This document shows positions 7,791-16,293 of a DNA stretch of 45,935 nt, piece after piece. The notes beneath the pieces were generated by a model, which saw nothing but the letters and a program-made list of their open reading frames with translations, had not been told where the DNA came from and did not search any database. Location of the stretch: assembly GCA_947259195.1 (NCBI GenBank), contig CAMYLC010000179.1, positions 1-45,935 of the forward strand. The letters are read 5' to 3'. The position numbers were made by a program, and so were the translations under genes. Source of the DNA: Thermoanaerobaculia bacterium (GTDB lineage: Bacteria > Acidobacteriota > Thermoanaerobaculia > Multivoradales > JAHEKO01). Position 1 is the stretch's first letter, and the number at the start of each line of letters is the position of its first letter.

Positions 7791-8060
7791 CTAACGATCT
7801 CCTTTCACCGGTGCACTGGTGGCGGGGTGATGCCCTCGAGTCCTGACGTTTGGACCCCGCGAACGCTCATGAGTCGCTTCCACGCCTGGGCCGTCTCCCT
7901 GGATTTCGATCTGGCCTGTGCCGATCATCTGCTGAAGGGGCTCATGATCCAGGTCCTTGTGAGAGACTTGCCCACTCTTGAGGGGTCCGAGGTGAAGGAC
8001 CTTTCCCCTGGGCAGCGGCACCCGTACCGGTAACTGAGTCTTGTTGACGATAGTTTTCAT
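7791..8060 (-). CDS. Small conserved hypothetical protein
   Basis: The 89-residue protein starts MKTIVNKTQLPVRVPLPRGK and continues VLHLGPLKSGQVSHKDL, LQQMIGTGQIEI. This pattern of a basic beta-hairpin, a glycine turn and a short helix recurs in small proteins of several bacterial phyla. The last ~35 residues are low complexity and probably disordered. No catalytic or metal-binding motif is visible. It is divergent from the VWFA gene, whose start lies 97 bases away. The ribosome-binding site is mediocre (GAGGA very close to the ATG, a second GGAG further upstream). The function is unknown. Confidence 0.6.
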   Translation of the reverse strand: MKTIVNKTQLPVRVPLPRGKVLHLGPLKSGQVSHKDLDHEPLQQMIGTGQIEIQGDGPGVEATHERSRGPNVRTRGHHPATSAPVKGDR

Positions 8061-8156
8061 TTCCTCATTCTACTCCTCGTGGAGCTGCTTCTCCGAGGCA
8101 ACATCAGAAGTCTGTCGACAAGGCGCCGGCCTGTGGATTGCATGAAGCGAGGCGAT

Positions 8157-10364
8157 ATGCGTTCTAGATGGGGCAGCTCGGTCTGGACGGGTCTAGGTGC
8201 GCTCTTTGTCGCACTGTGTTTGTTGCCCTCACCGAGCAAAGCCCAAGTGACCTCGGTAGACACCCCTCTGTCCTCGGAGCAGTACTCCGAAACTCTCGAA
8301 GTGACGGTCGTAGAGGTTCCAGTTCGGGTTCTCGTCAAAGGCGAGCCGGTCGCCGGGCTGACCAGGGAGGATTTCGAGATCTACGACCAGGGAGCGCTGC
8401 AGGAGATCACGGCCTTCGAGTCACAGGTGCTGGCTCGAGTCGAGAGTCCGACGTCGACAAGTGAGCCTCTGGAGACTCAGGCGGCAGGCCGACGCCTCTT
8501 GGTGCTCTTCGATTTCAGTAGCACTCGGCGCCTGTATCTCGCTCGGTCCCTGAAGGCAGTTCGCAAGATGGTCTCGAGCCAGCTTCACCCCCTGGATCGA
8601 GTGGCAATCGCCACCTACGGTCAGTACTCGGGCCTCACATTGCTGATCGGTTTCACCAACCAGCCCGAAGAGCTGACTGCTGCCCTCGACCTGGTCGGAG
8701 CGATTCTGGAAGCAGATCGCAAGGCACAGAGCTCGATCATCGAGGAGCTGAATCAGCTTCGGTTCGGAGAGACCCACGGGGCAGTCGACTCTTCGGTGCG
8801 AGTCTTTCAGCGCCTGGCCGAGGAACTGGGCGCGACGGCGGCGCTGGCACTGGTGAAACCTGTCGTGGGCGTCGCCGTGCCGACGACGGGCGGAGCGGAG
8901 ATCCCCAGAGTCGGTGAGCAAGGCGGGCCGATCGGCGCCTACAAAAGGGAAGTCCGATGGGTTCAGATCGCCGCACAGAAGCCGGTCGATCTGGCACCGC
9001 AGTTCGCCGGAGGTCCCGATCTCAGCAACCTGAGGGCCATGTCTCGCTCACTGGCTGAGCTCTTCACGTTGTTGCGGGAGATCAAGGGCGAAAAGCAGTT
9101 CGTTCTCTTGTCGGAGGGCTTCGACAACCGACTCTTGAGTGACGCTTTGGGTCTCGGCTACCTTCAGGAGATGCTTCGCGGCATTCGCAATAGCGGTTGG
9201 ACTGTTTTTGCCGTGGACGTCAAAGGGATACCCGAAGCGCGTCAACGAGGTTACTCTGCTGATTCGCTGCTCTACCTGGCCAAGGAAACGGGGGGCGATC
9301 TGCAGGAGAACTTCAATGACCTGAGCCAGGCCACGGCGCGGGTGCTGCGTCGAACCGGGGCGAGCTACGTCTTGAGCTTTCAACCGCGGGATTTGGAATG
9401 GAATGGGAAGTATCACGAGATCGAGGTGCGACTCACGAGACCGCTGCGCCGAGCCCAGATCTTCCATCGCCCTGGTTATTACGCACCCGAGCCGACCCGG
9501 GATCGGTTGCTGTCGGAGTGGCGGGTCGATGCGGCGGAGATGGTGCTCACAGCCGAGGAAGTCGAGGAGCTCCAGGTTGCCACACTCGCCGAGCCCCTGG
9601 CGATCGAAGAGGGTCGCTGGAGGGTGCCGGTCGTGGTGGATCTGCCGTGGGAGGACCTTTCACCAGAGCGCAAGAGGAGCCGCCACAAGTCGGCACTCGA
9701 GATTCAGGCCTTTGCGGTCGACGAGAACTGGAAGGTACAGGGTTTCTTCGCCAGTGGTTTTCAGCTCGATCTGGGGGAGTTGGAAGAGCACCTGGGCAAC
9801 GGCGGAGTGCGGTTCCTTGGTGAGCTCTCCCTGCCTCCGGGTGACTATCAGCTCCGAATCCTGGTACGCAACTTGAGGAGCGGCGAAATCTCAGTATCGA
9901 CGACCCGGTTGTCGGTTCCAGATGCGACGGCGCTGGCGCCTCATGTTGGCCCCCCCCTTTTTGTCGATGACTCCCGGCAGTGGCTCATGGTGACGGACCC
10001 TTCGACCGCAAGCGTCGGGAGCGCAGATCTCCTGGTCGCTGGCGAGGACCGGTTCATGCCGTTGGTGAGCCCAGTGCTGCTCACGGGTGCCATGGCCTCG
10101 ATTCTGGTGCCAGCGCAAACCCCGGAAGGCTTAAGAATCGGAGTCGAGGCGCGAGTGGTAACCAATGATGGAGTGCCTGTCGAGGTACGGGATATTCAAT
10201 GGCACCGACCACTACAAGCGGGGCTCGATGGCGCGCAGTGGATTCCTGCGACCTTGTCTACGGCGGGCTTGGACGCGGGTGACTACCGACTCGAAGTTAC
10301 GGCCAGTTGGGGCGCAACCTCGCCCCCTCAGAGTCGCACGACGGACTTCACAGTCGAGGATTGA
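8157..10364 (+). CDS. Exported VWFA-domain protein of the acidobacterial type
   Basis: The 735-residue protein (from ATG 8157) begins with a signal peptide (WTGLGALFVALCLLPSPSKAQ). A short beta domain follows (VTVVEVPVRVLVKGEPVAGL, FEIYDQGALQEITAFE), as in the TIGR03436 'VWFA-related, acidobacterial' family. The VWFA domain covers about residues 110-370, with a MIDAS-like D-F-S-S-T sequence in VLFDFSSTR. Downstream are beta-sandwich segments (SYVLSFQPRDLEWNGKYHEI, and LPPGDYQLRILV near 560-580). Such proteins are secreted or periplasmic adhesion or assembly factors of unknown partner. An upstream GTG at 8079 and an ATG at 8142 are possible, but only 8157 gives a clean signal peptide with GAGG four bases before it. 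The gene ends 15 bases from the convergent gatD stop. Confidence 0.85.
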   Translation: MRSRWGSSVWTGLGALFVALCLLPSPSKAQVTSVDTPLSSEQYSETLEVTVVEVPVRVLVKGEPVAGLTREDFEIYDQGALQEITAFESQVLARVESPTSTSEPLETQAAGRRLLVLFDFSSTRRLYLARSLKAVRKMVSSQLHPLDRVAIATYGQYSGLTLLIGFTNQPEELTAALDLVGAILEADRKAQSSIIEELNQLRFGETHGAVDSSVRVFQRLAEELGATAALALVKPVVGVAVPTTGGAEIPRVGEQGGPIGAYKREVRWVQIAAQKPVDLAPQFAGGPDLSNLRAMSRSLAELFTLLREIKGEKQFVLLSEGFDNRLLSDALGLGYLQEMLRGIRNSGWTVFAVDVKGIPEARQRGYSADSLLYLAKETGGDLQENFNDLSQATARVLRRTGASYVLSFQPRDLEWNGKYHEIEVRLTRPLRRAQIFHRPGYYAPEPTRDRLLSEWRVDAAEMVLTAEEVEELQVATLAEPLAIEEGRWRVPVVVDLPWEDLSPERKRSRHKSALEIQAFAVDENWKVQGFFASGFQLDLGELEEHLGNGGVRFLGELSLPPGDYQLRILVRNLRSGEISVSTTRLSVPDATALAPHVGPPLFVDDSRQWLMVTDPSTASVGSADLLVAGEDRFMPLVSPVLLTGAMASILVPAQTPEGLRIGVEARVVTNDGVPVEVRDIQWHRPLQAGLDGAQWIPATLSTAGLDAGDYRLEVTASWGATSPPQSRTTDFTVED

Positions 10365-10379
10365 CGGCCCGGAAGGCTC

Positions 10380-11780
10380 TTACTTCCACTGACTGAGGAC
10401 GAACTCCTCGGTCTCGGGCAGACCTCCCTGCAGGATGAGATAGCCGTTGTGGGGCTCCCGTTCGGTGATCTCGTGGCTGTAGGAGTGCCGCATCATCTTC
10501 TGTACCTCGTCGTGGTCGTGGGTGTGACCCAGCACCCACCCCAGCTTCATGAGGGCGGTTTCGGGCAGCATGTTGTCGAGCGGCACAACGCCGATATCCA
10601 GCAGGTCGCGACCCGTGTCGTAGACGTACATCTGGGCATAGCCCCAGAGAGTCTGTACGGTCATGACTACGTGGACACCTTTGGCGATGGCCCGCTCGAG
10701 CGCCGGAAAGACCGGTTTATTGACGTGGCCAAGACCGGTGCCGGCGATGACGATGCCCTTGTAGCCTTGGTCGACCAGGGCGTCCACGACGTCAGGCTTC
10801 ATTCCCGGGTAGTAGTAGAGGATTGTGACGCGATCGTCGTACACGGGATCGATCTTCACCTTCCTGTGGGGGTTGCGGGGTAGGTACTCATGGGTCAGCG
10901 ATCCGAAGTCGCTGGCACTGACCCGGCAGAGAGGGATGTCGCCCACGGTGCGAAAGGTGCTGCGATAGGAGCTGTGCATCTTGCGGCATCGGGTGCCGCG
11001 ATGCAGGAGGCCATATTGGTCGGATGTCGGACCGAACATGCAGATCTGGACCTCGGCAATGTCGCCGTAGGCCGCCGAGCGCACCGCATGAATCAAGTTC
11101 AGAGCCGCGTCACTGGATGGGCGATCGGAGCTTCTCTGACTGCCGACCACCACGATGGGGACGGGGCTGTTCTGCACCATGAAACTCAGAACCGCGGCGG
11201 TATGTCCCATGGTGTCGGTGCCGTGGCCGATGACGATGCCGTCTACGCCGGCCTCGATCTCATCGCCGATGGCCTGCGCCAGGGTGGCGTACTCCTCCCA
11301 CCCCATGTTCTCGGAGAAGACCCCGAAGATCTTCCGGGTCGTCAGGTTGCATAGATCCGCCAATTCGGGCACCGCTCCGTAGAGCTCACCTGGAGTGAAG
11401 GCCGGAATCACCGCACCTGTTCGATAGTCCAGGCGTGAGGCGATGGTGCCCCCTGTGCCCAGAAGAGTGACCTTCGGCAGATCGGGGCCATGAGGAAATT
11501 CCTGCTCGGGAATCTTGTAGACGGCCTCCTTGAACCCCAGCTCCTCTACTTCTCGAATGCGATCGATGTGGAGACCGACGTTATATCCCGTAGCCAGCTT
11601 GACTACGACGTGCAGGTCGTCGGCGGTCTCGCTGCGGGGCAGGATGACTCCCTCGAAGGTGCTGCCTTGGTCATTGAGGATGCGGACTTCGCTCCATACC
11701 CGGACCCCCAACTCCTGCAAACGCTGTCGCGCCCGGCCCCGGTAGCCTTTCAGAGGATCGGTGGTCTCAGCCATTGTCAT
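10380..11780 (-). CDS. gatD: Glu-tRNA(Gln) amidotransferase subunit D (archaeal type)
   Basis: The 466-residue protein has the GatD-specific N-terminal domain at about 1-90 (VRVWSEVRI, FEGVILPRSE, LHVVVKLATGYNVGLHIDRI), followed by an L-asparaginase-like amidase domain. Catalytic motifs are LLGTGGTIASR (Thr109 and Thr112 region), IGHGTDTMGHTA, and a conserved GSQRSSDRPSSDAALN. GatD releases ammonia from glutamine or asparagine for transfer to Glu-tRNA(Gln) by GatE. The start is at ATG 11780 or the ATG two codons on (11774), with GAGGA just upstream. The gene overlaps the end of gatE by 14 bases. A plain asparaginase is unlikely because of the N-terminal domain and the adjacent gatE. GatDE is the archaeal alternative to bacterial GatCAB. 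Confidence 0.93.
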   Translation of the reverse strand: MTMAETTDPLKGYRGRARQRLQELGVRVWSEVRILNDQGSTFEGVILPRSETADDLHVVVKLATGYNVGLHIDRIREVEELGFKEAVYKIPEQEFPHGPDLPKVTLLGTGGTIASRLDYRTGAVIPAFTPGELYGAVPELADLCNLTTRKIFGVFSENMGWEEYATLAQAIGDEIEAGVDGIVIGHGTDTMGHTAAVLSFMVQNSPVPIVVVGSQRSSDRPSSDAALNLIHAVRSAAYGDIAEVQICMFGPTSDQYGLLHRGTRCRKMHSSYRSTFRTVGDIPLCRVSASDFGSLTHEYLPRNPHRKVKIDPVYDDRVTILYYYPGMKPDVVDALVDQGYKGIVIAGTGLGHVNKPVFPALERAIAKGVHVVMTVQTLWGYAQMYVYDTGRDLLDIGVVPLDNMLPETALMKLGWVLGHTHDHDEVQKMMRHSYSHEITEREPHNGYLILQGGLPETEEFVLSQWK

Positions 11781-13734
11781 TCTTCCTCGCTCGCAGCTCG
11801 TGGATCACGTGGACAACTCGAACGGCTGGCACCCGGCCTCGCAGGACACTCATGGCCTGCCCCATGACCGTGTCGAACAGTTTGTTCTCTTCGAGCCCTC
11901 GTGTGGTTGCGGCACTCAGGGCCTCGTTCACTTGCGTCTGCCAGCCGGAGGGCTCTTCGCCGAGGTGATCCTTGGCGATCAACCCCTCAACCGACAACTT
12001 GGGCTCGTCCACCAGTCCCTCGACCAACTGTCGTCGGGCTTCCCACAGCACGGGCAGTTGCCGCATCTGCTCAAAGAGCGCGCACCACCGACTCTCGGTG
12101 ATCTTGTCGACCGCCAGGTCTGAGCGACGCAGACCTTTGAGCTCCTCGCCGAAGAACAGACAGGCCCGGCGCAGGTCGAAGCCAGTCTCTTCGACGACTC
12201 GATCCACCAAGCGAGCACCGCCGCGACGAATCAGGAAATGGATCGTCTCGGTCGAGACGCCGGCAGCGCTGTAGCGTGGCTCGCGCCGCCAGGGTGGATC
12301 GGGGAGCTCGACGAGCAAGTTCTGCACTCTTTCGCGGGTGACGAGCTGGGCCGGACTGTCGGTGTCCGGGTACATGCGGTCGGGGCCGGGAAGGATCCGC
12401 TCGAAATCGGTGCAGCCGTCGGGCAGCGCCTGACGCGTCTCGTGAGGGATCCCCTCGGTGGCATCTGCGTAGCGCAGCTGGATCTCCTTGGCAGCAGTCA
12501 CGGTATCGCTTTCCACGCCCCACACCACCACCAGTGCGTCCTCGGGGCCGCAGCAGGCTGCTTGGCGGATCTCCGCCAATTCCTCTGTCCCCCCGGGGTA
12601 ATCGGGCCAGTCGTCGGAATGGACGAGGATCGGTGGCTGGTCGAGGGTGGCGATGACGCGAATGCGCCCAGCCAGCTCGTGTGCGAAGGTCCTACCAGGC
12701 TGACAAGCTCGCCCGACAGTGCCGGCCAGACCGGGAAGCCGGATGGCTCGCACGCTGAATGGGCCTTCGGCCAACTCCATTCCCGGCCGCATCTGTTCGG
12801 CCTCGACGAACCGCTCCCAGTTGTCTCGCTGGAGAGATTCGAGCCGAAAGTCTGCGACCAGGGTGGTGATGTCCACGTGCTCCATCACAATAGCGGAGGG
12901 TTGTTCGAATCCACGATGGTGCAGCTCGTCTCGCAAACGGAGCAACTCGACCTGTCGCACAGCTTCGCTATGGACCAGTTGGCGCGCCTTGCTGGCCTGG
13001 GGCACCCCCTTGATTTCCACCCGGCAACCACCCCTGACCGAAACATTGACGTCCTGTCGGCTGGCACCCATGCCGACGCGAACATGGCCGGTGGAACGGC
13101 AGACGCGCCCGATGAGCAGGATGGCCTCCTCGACCTCTTCCGGAGTCTTGAGCTCAGGACCCGTGACCGCTTCTATGAGGGGCATTCCCAGCCGATCGGT
13201 GCGCCAGACCGCCAGGTGGCCCCGGTCCTGGATCTCGCGGCAGCTGTCCTCCTCGACGCTCACCTGGATGATGGTCAGCTCGCGATCGCGGAAGGGCAGG
13301 CGGCCGTTGACTCCGACGATGGCCGTCCGCTGAAAACCGGTGGGAATCGAACCGTCCAGATACTGCTTGCGGGCGATATGGACTTCGTCGACGACGTCGC
13401 AGCCCAGCATCAGACAATGCTCGATGGCGATGTCGATGGCCCGACGATTGACGATGAAGGGCGGAGTGTCGTCCATCTCGTAGGTGCACACGTTGCTCTT
13501 GTGGAGGAGATAGACGATGTTCTTCTTCGTCTTGAACTCCATCAGCGCCGTGCCGTCGTACTCCCCCAACTCGGAAAGCGTCGGGCGCATATGGCGTAGC
13601 ATCACGCCGTCATGGCTCTTGGTGTAGAGCCCAGCCGGACACCGGCAGAACATCTTCTGGTCAGTGAGCAGTTGCTGGTGAACCTCCAGACCGACTCGTA
13701 GCCCTGCCTGCTCGTAATCGATTGATCCTTCCAC
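11767..13734 (-). CDS. gatE: Glu-tRNA(Gln) amidotransferase subunit E (archaeal type)
   Basis: The 655-residue protein begins IDYEQAGLRVGLEVHQQLLT, then MFCRCPAGLYT and RPTLSELGEYDGTALMEF, all hallmarks of GatE rather than GatB. The GatB/E kinase-like cradle domain spans about residues 1-260. The GatE-specific AspRS-like (GAD) insertion follows at about 270-410 (SVRAIRLPGLAG, CCGPEDALVVVWG). Then come a helical domain and a C-terminal YqeY-like tail. GatE phosphorylates and amidates Glu-tRNA(Gln) with ammonia from GatD. The GTG at 13732-13734 is chosen because AAAGGAG lies just upstream and the mature sequence starts there; a frame to 13824 exists but has no family similarity. The gene is divergent from a membrane-protein/regulator pair. 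Confidence 0.93.
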   Translation of the reverse strand: MEGSIDYEQAGLRVGLEVHQQLLTDQKMFCRCPAGLYTKSHDGVMLRHMRPTLSELGEYDGTALMEFKTKKNIVYLLHKSNVCTYEMDDTPPFIVNRRAIDIAIEHCLMLGCDVVDEVHIARKQYLDGSIPTGFQRTAIVGVNGRLPFRDRELTIIQVSVEEDSCREIQDRGHLAVWRTDRLGMPLIEAVTGPELKTPEEVEEAILLIGRVCRSTGHVRVGMGASRQDVNVSVRGGCRVEIKGVPQASKARQLVHSEAVRQVELLRLRDELHHRGFEQPSAIVMEHVDITTLVADFRLESLQRDNWERFVEAEQMRPGMELAEGPFSVRAIRLPGLAGTVGRACQPGRTFAHELAGRIRVIATLDQPPILVHSDDWPDYPGGTEELAEIRQAACCGPEDALVVVWGVESDTVTAAKEIQLRYADATEGIPHETRQALPDGCTDFERILPGPDRMYPDTDSPAQLVTRERVQNLLVELPDPPWRREPRYSAAGVSTETIHFLIRRGGARLVDRVVEETGFDLRRACLFFGEELKGLRRSDLAVDKITESRWCALFEQMRQLPVLWEARRQLVEGLVDEPKLSVEGLIAKDHLGEEPSGWQTQVNEALSAATTRGLEENKLFDTVMGQAMSVLRGRVPAVRVVHVIHELRARKNDNG

Positions 13735-13840
13735 CGCTCTCCTTTCATATCTGATCGGTGAGAAACGCAGCGATCCTAGCATCGACCGATCGGGTTCGAG
13801 AGAGGTCGAAAGGAGCCGACGCACTCGTCCCGCTTATCGA

Positions 13841-13862
13841 TTCATGCGCAGCTGTGCATGAA
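13841..13862. promoter_or_regulatory. 22-bp near-perfect palindrome, operator candidate
   Basis: TTCATGCGCAG and CTGTGCATGAA form two 11-bp arms centred on AGCT with a single mismatched pair. It lies 107 bp upstream of gatE and 20 bp upstream of a TTGACA box for the opposite-strand operon, which encodes a winged-helix regulator. Symmetric dyads of this size are typical of sites for dimeric winged-helix proteins. Confidence 0.5.
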
Positions 13863-13882
13863 CGCTTTTTGTTTCAAAGTAC

Positions 13883-13911
13883 TTGACAAGACGGACTCCA
13901 TGCACTACCGT
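13883..13911 (+). promoter_or_regulatory. Sigma-70-like promoter of the membrane-protein/regulator operon
   Basis: A perfect TTGACA at 13883-13888 is separated by 17 bp from TACCGT (13906-13911), a weak -10 box. Transcription would begin near 13918, about 45 bases before the chosen start codon. Confidence 0.45.
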
Positions 13912-13961
13912 TGCGCGCCATGAGAGCTGCTGCACCGATACCTCGGAGAGAGAAGAGCCCC

Positions 13962-14534
13962 GTGGACATCCAATCGCATGCGATGGACAACCTGCGCTTC
14001 ATTCGCCTTGCTATGGAGTCGTCGGCCTCCTTTACCTCGGTTCCCGGCTGGGGTGCGATCGTGATCGGCTGCACGGCGATCCTTGCTGGTTTGCTGGCAG
14101 CCATCCCGTCGTTGACCGAGCACTGGCTGGTCATTTGGATTGGCGATGCCGCTCTGGCCTTAGGGGTGGGTGGCTGGTTCATGGCCCGCAAAGCGAAGGG
14201 TCTGGGTGTCCGTCTGTGGCAGGGCGTGGGCAGGCGGTTCTTGTTCAGCGTCACCCCTCCGCTGGTGGCGGCGGTCATCCTGACGGCGGCCCTCGGTGGA
14301 ACCGGCGGTGTCCGCTGGATTCCGGGGCTCTGGTTGCTCCTCTATGGCAGCGGTGTCGTCAGCGGCGGCACCTTCTCGGTCCGACCCGTACCCATCATGG
14401 GGCTCTGTTTCATGGCACTCGGGGCTCTGACCCTCTGGGCCCCTGCGTCGTGGGCCAACCTCCTCCTGGTGTCGGGATTCGGCGGATTGCACATCTTGTT
14501 CGGAGCGATCATCGCGAGGCGCTACGGTGGCTAA
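13962..14534 (+). CDS. Six-helix membrane protein paired with a winged-helix regulator
   Basis: From GTG 13962 the protein has 190 residues; ATG 13983 (MDNLRFIRLAMESSASFTSV) is an equally good start. After a short amphipathic segment there are about six membrane helices in pairs: WGAIVIGCTAILAGLLAAI, WLVIWIGDAALALGVGGWF, LVAAVILTAALG, WIPGLWLLLYGSGVVSGG, IMGLCFMALGALTLWA and WANLLLVSGFGGLHILFGAI. I recall similar proteins always next to a small winged-helix protein, as here, where the reading frames overlap by eight bases. A sensor or transporter controlled by that regulator is plausible but unproven. Confidence 0.75.
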   Translation: MDIQSHAMDNLRFIRLAMESSASFTSVPGWGAIVIGCTAILAGLLAAIPSLTEHWLVIWIGDAALALGVGGWFMARKAKGLGVRLWQGVGRRFLFSVTPPLVAAVILTAALGGTGGVRWIPGLWLLLYGSGVVSGGTFSVRPVPIMGLCFMALGALTLWAPASWANLLLVSGFGGLHILFGAIIARRYGG

Positions 14535-14919
14535 GAGACAAGTGGCGAGGCACACGGCAGAAGACCCCCGGCAGAAGGCCAAGAAGGACCTCGAGGGCCT
14601 GGCCGGCTATCTGGCCGATCCGGCGGCTCGGGACTTCGACCGACTCGTCTACGAGCGGGTGAGGCTGGGGATGATGAGCGCGCTGACGGTGAATAGCTCC
14701 CTGACCTTCTCCGAGTTGAAGGAGCTGCTACAGACGACCGACGGCAACCTGAGCGTGCACGCCCGCAAGCTCGAAGAGGCGGGCTACGTGGACTGCAAGA
14801 AGAGCTTCGTGGGTCGTTATCCGAGGACCGAGTTCGAGCTGACCCAGAAGGGACGACGAGCGCTCGAGCGCTATCTGGACCACATGGAGGCGCTCATTCA
14901 CGCCACCCGTCAAGACTGA
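14527..14919 (+). CDS. Winged-helix transcriptional regulator
   Basis: The 130-residue protein has a basic N-terminus. A winged helix-turn-helix core covers about residues 35-105: [40 protein letters not shown], and the wing [20 protein letters not shown]. This matches the HTH_34/MarR-ArsR-like group of small dimeric repressors. It starts with GTG 14527, overlapping the upstream membrane-protein gene by eight bases, so translation is coupled. The palindrome at 13841-13862 ahead of this operon is a candidate autoregulatory site. No ligand-binding domain is seen, so the membrane protein may supply the signal, which is inference. Confidence 0.85.
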   Translation: MAKRQVARHTAEDPRQKAKKDLEGLAGYLADPAARDFDRLVYERVRLGMMSALTVNSSLTFSELKELLQTTDGNLSVHARKLEEAGYVDCKKSFVGRYPRTEFELTQKGRRALERYLDHMEALIHATRQD

Positions 14920-14948
14920 CGACGTTGTCCGCTGGAGGGAAAGAGGGA

Positions 14949-15683
14949 ATGCAGAACGAAGAATCCAACCTGGGTGAGGGGCTCCACCTGGCCATCATCA
15001 TGGATGGGAATGGCCGCTGGGCGAAGCGCCGCGGGTTACCCCGCACTGCGGGCCATCGGAAAGGTGCCAAGGCCGTGCGCCGAACTGTCGAGGCAGCCGG
15101 CGACTTCGGTGTCGAGACGCTGACCCTGTACGCGTTCTCGTCCGACAACTGGCAACGCCCAGTGGAAGAAGTCGCCACCCTGATGCAGCTCTTCGAGCGC
15201 TATCTGGGTAGCGAAACCGAGCGCTGTATCAAGCACGGTGTGCGGTTGAACGTCATCGGGCGACGGGACCGCTTGAGCTCCGGACTGGTGCGAGCCATCG
15301 AGAAGGCGGAGGCGGCCACCGCCGACGGGTCGGCGCTGCATCTGCGGTTGGCGGTGGACTATTCGGCGAGGCATGCCATTGCAACCGCAGCCTCGATGTT
15401 TCGACCTCCTGGCACCGTGACGCCCGAGCTGTTCTCCGAGCTCCTCAATCGGGCAGTCAACTCGGAGCCGGCGGCACCCGATGTGGATCTACTCATCCGC
15501 ACCAGTGGCGAGCAGCGCCTCAGCGATTTTCTTCTCTGGGAGTGTGCATATGCCGAGCTGGCCTTCACACACTGCTTGTGGCCGGACTTCGGGAAGGAGC
15601 AGGTGGAAGATGCTCTGAGACTCTTCCAGCAGCGGGAGCGCAGGTTCGGGACCCTTCCGGATGTCGAGGAAATGGCCTCGTAG
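14949..15683 (+). CDS. uppS: Undecaprenyl-diphosphate synthase-like isoprenyl transferase
   Basis: The 244-residue cis-prenyltransferase makes long-chain polyprenyl diphosphate lipid carriers for cell-wall synthesis. Conserved blocks are visible: [17 protein letters not shown] (catalytic Asp19), [13 protein letters not shown], and [20 protein letters not shown]. In the last block the usual SNFLLWQ is SDFLLWE, a variant seen in some second copies. ATG 14949 is chosen with GGAGGG nine bases upstream; an in-frame TTG at 14925 is less likely. It follows the regulator gene by 29 bases and may share its transcript. Nothing at this locus says whether it is the only uppS of the genome. Confidence 0.92.
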   Translation: MQNEESNLGEGLHLAIIMDGNGRWAKRRGLPRTAGHRKGAKAVRRTVEAAGDFGVETLTLYAFSSDNWQRPVEEVATLMQLFERYLGSETERCIKHGVRLNVIGRRDRLSSGLVRAIEKAEAATADGSALHLRLAVDYSARHAIATAASMFRPPGTVTPELFSELLNRAVNSEPAAPDVDLLIRTSGEQRLSDFLLWECAYAELAFTHCLWPDFGKEQVEDALRLFQQRERRFGTLPDVEEMAS

Positions 15684-15729
15684 GACAGTGAGGCCCTGAG
15701 GCAGTGAGGCACTGACCCCTTCCGGTCCC

Positions 15730-16056
15730 CTACTCTTTGGTACCGACGACGTCTTCGATCCAGGTGTAAGCCGCCATCGCAGAGGAAAAGCCGATGGTGG
15801 TGATGGCCATCAGGGCGACTTGCCGCATCTCTTCTGCCTCGAGCCCCGCATCTTTTCCCTTGCGCGCCGCCGAATGAACGCCGCCTTCCCGTTGACGGGA
15901 AACCGCGAGGGCGAGCTTGACAAGCGCCGCGGTTCTGCTGTCGAGAGCACCCAACTCGTTGACGCTCTTGCCCAGGGCCTCGTAGTTGGAGGCGATCTCC
16001 GGGTAGTTCCTGCGGAAGCGCAGATAGGTCTCGGGGATCTTCTTCGTCTCAGTCAT
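15730..16056 (-). CDS. Carboxymuconolactone decarboxylase (AhpD-like) family protein lacking CxxC
   Basis: The 108-residue all-helical protein has typical CMD-family sequence: DSRTAALVKLALAVSRQREG, GVHSAARKGKDAGLEAEEMR and QVALMAITTIGFSSAMAAY. The active-site CxxC of AhpD peroxidases is absent, so it is not expected to have thiol peroxidase activity. Cysteine-less members are common, and their substrates are unknown. The start is ATG 16056 with AGGAGGT nine bases upstream; a GTG at 16062 is too close to that site. It is convergent with uppS and divergent from the ferredoxin-type membrane gene, so it is likely to be transcribed alone. Confidence 0.8.
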   Translation of the reverse strand: MTETKKIPETYLRFRRNYPEIASNYEALGKSVNELGALDSRTAALVKLALAVSRQREGGVHSAARKGKDAGLEAEEMRQVALMAITTIGFSSAMAAYTWIEDVVGTKE

Positions 16057-16255
16057 GTACACCCCACCTCCTGGGGGTGATTGTAGCGATATCTGGCCGG
16101 TGCACGAAGAGCCTCGGTGTCTCTGTGGCCGACCTGATATTCGTCATTTCATGCCGACAGCACCTAGGCTAGGGTAAGCAGACAAGCTGTTGGACTCGCT
16201 CACCGCTGGCCTCGAAGCGCATCTGACCAAGACGACTCGACGATCCGCGGCACCT

Positions 16256-16267
16256 ACCCTCGAGGGT
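16256..16267. promoter_or_regulatory. Perfect 12-bp palindrome upstream of the polyferredoxin gene
   Basis: ACCCTCGAGGGT is fully symmetric and lies 26 bp before the ATG at 16294. It could be an operator or an RNA hairpin; short GC-rich palindromes also arise by chance in this genome. Confidence 0.25.
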
Positions 16268-16293
16268 GTCCGACAGTGGGAGAGGAGTGAGAC

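Noticed and set aside
10380..11780. Annotation of gatD as a simple L-asparaginase
   Set aside because: The N-terminal GatD domain and the overlapping gatE gene show that it is an amidotransferase subunit.
12238..13599. 453-codon plus-strand frame opposite gatE
   Set aside because: gatE motifs on the minus strand are unambiguous; the plus-strand frame has no ribosome-binding site or recognisable domain.
15684..15729. Possible terminator between uppS and the CMD gene
   Set aside because: Only short direct repeats (CAGTGAGGC twice) and a 5-bp inverted repeat are seen, too weak to call.
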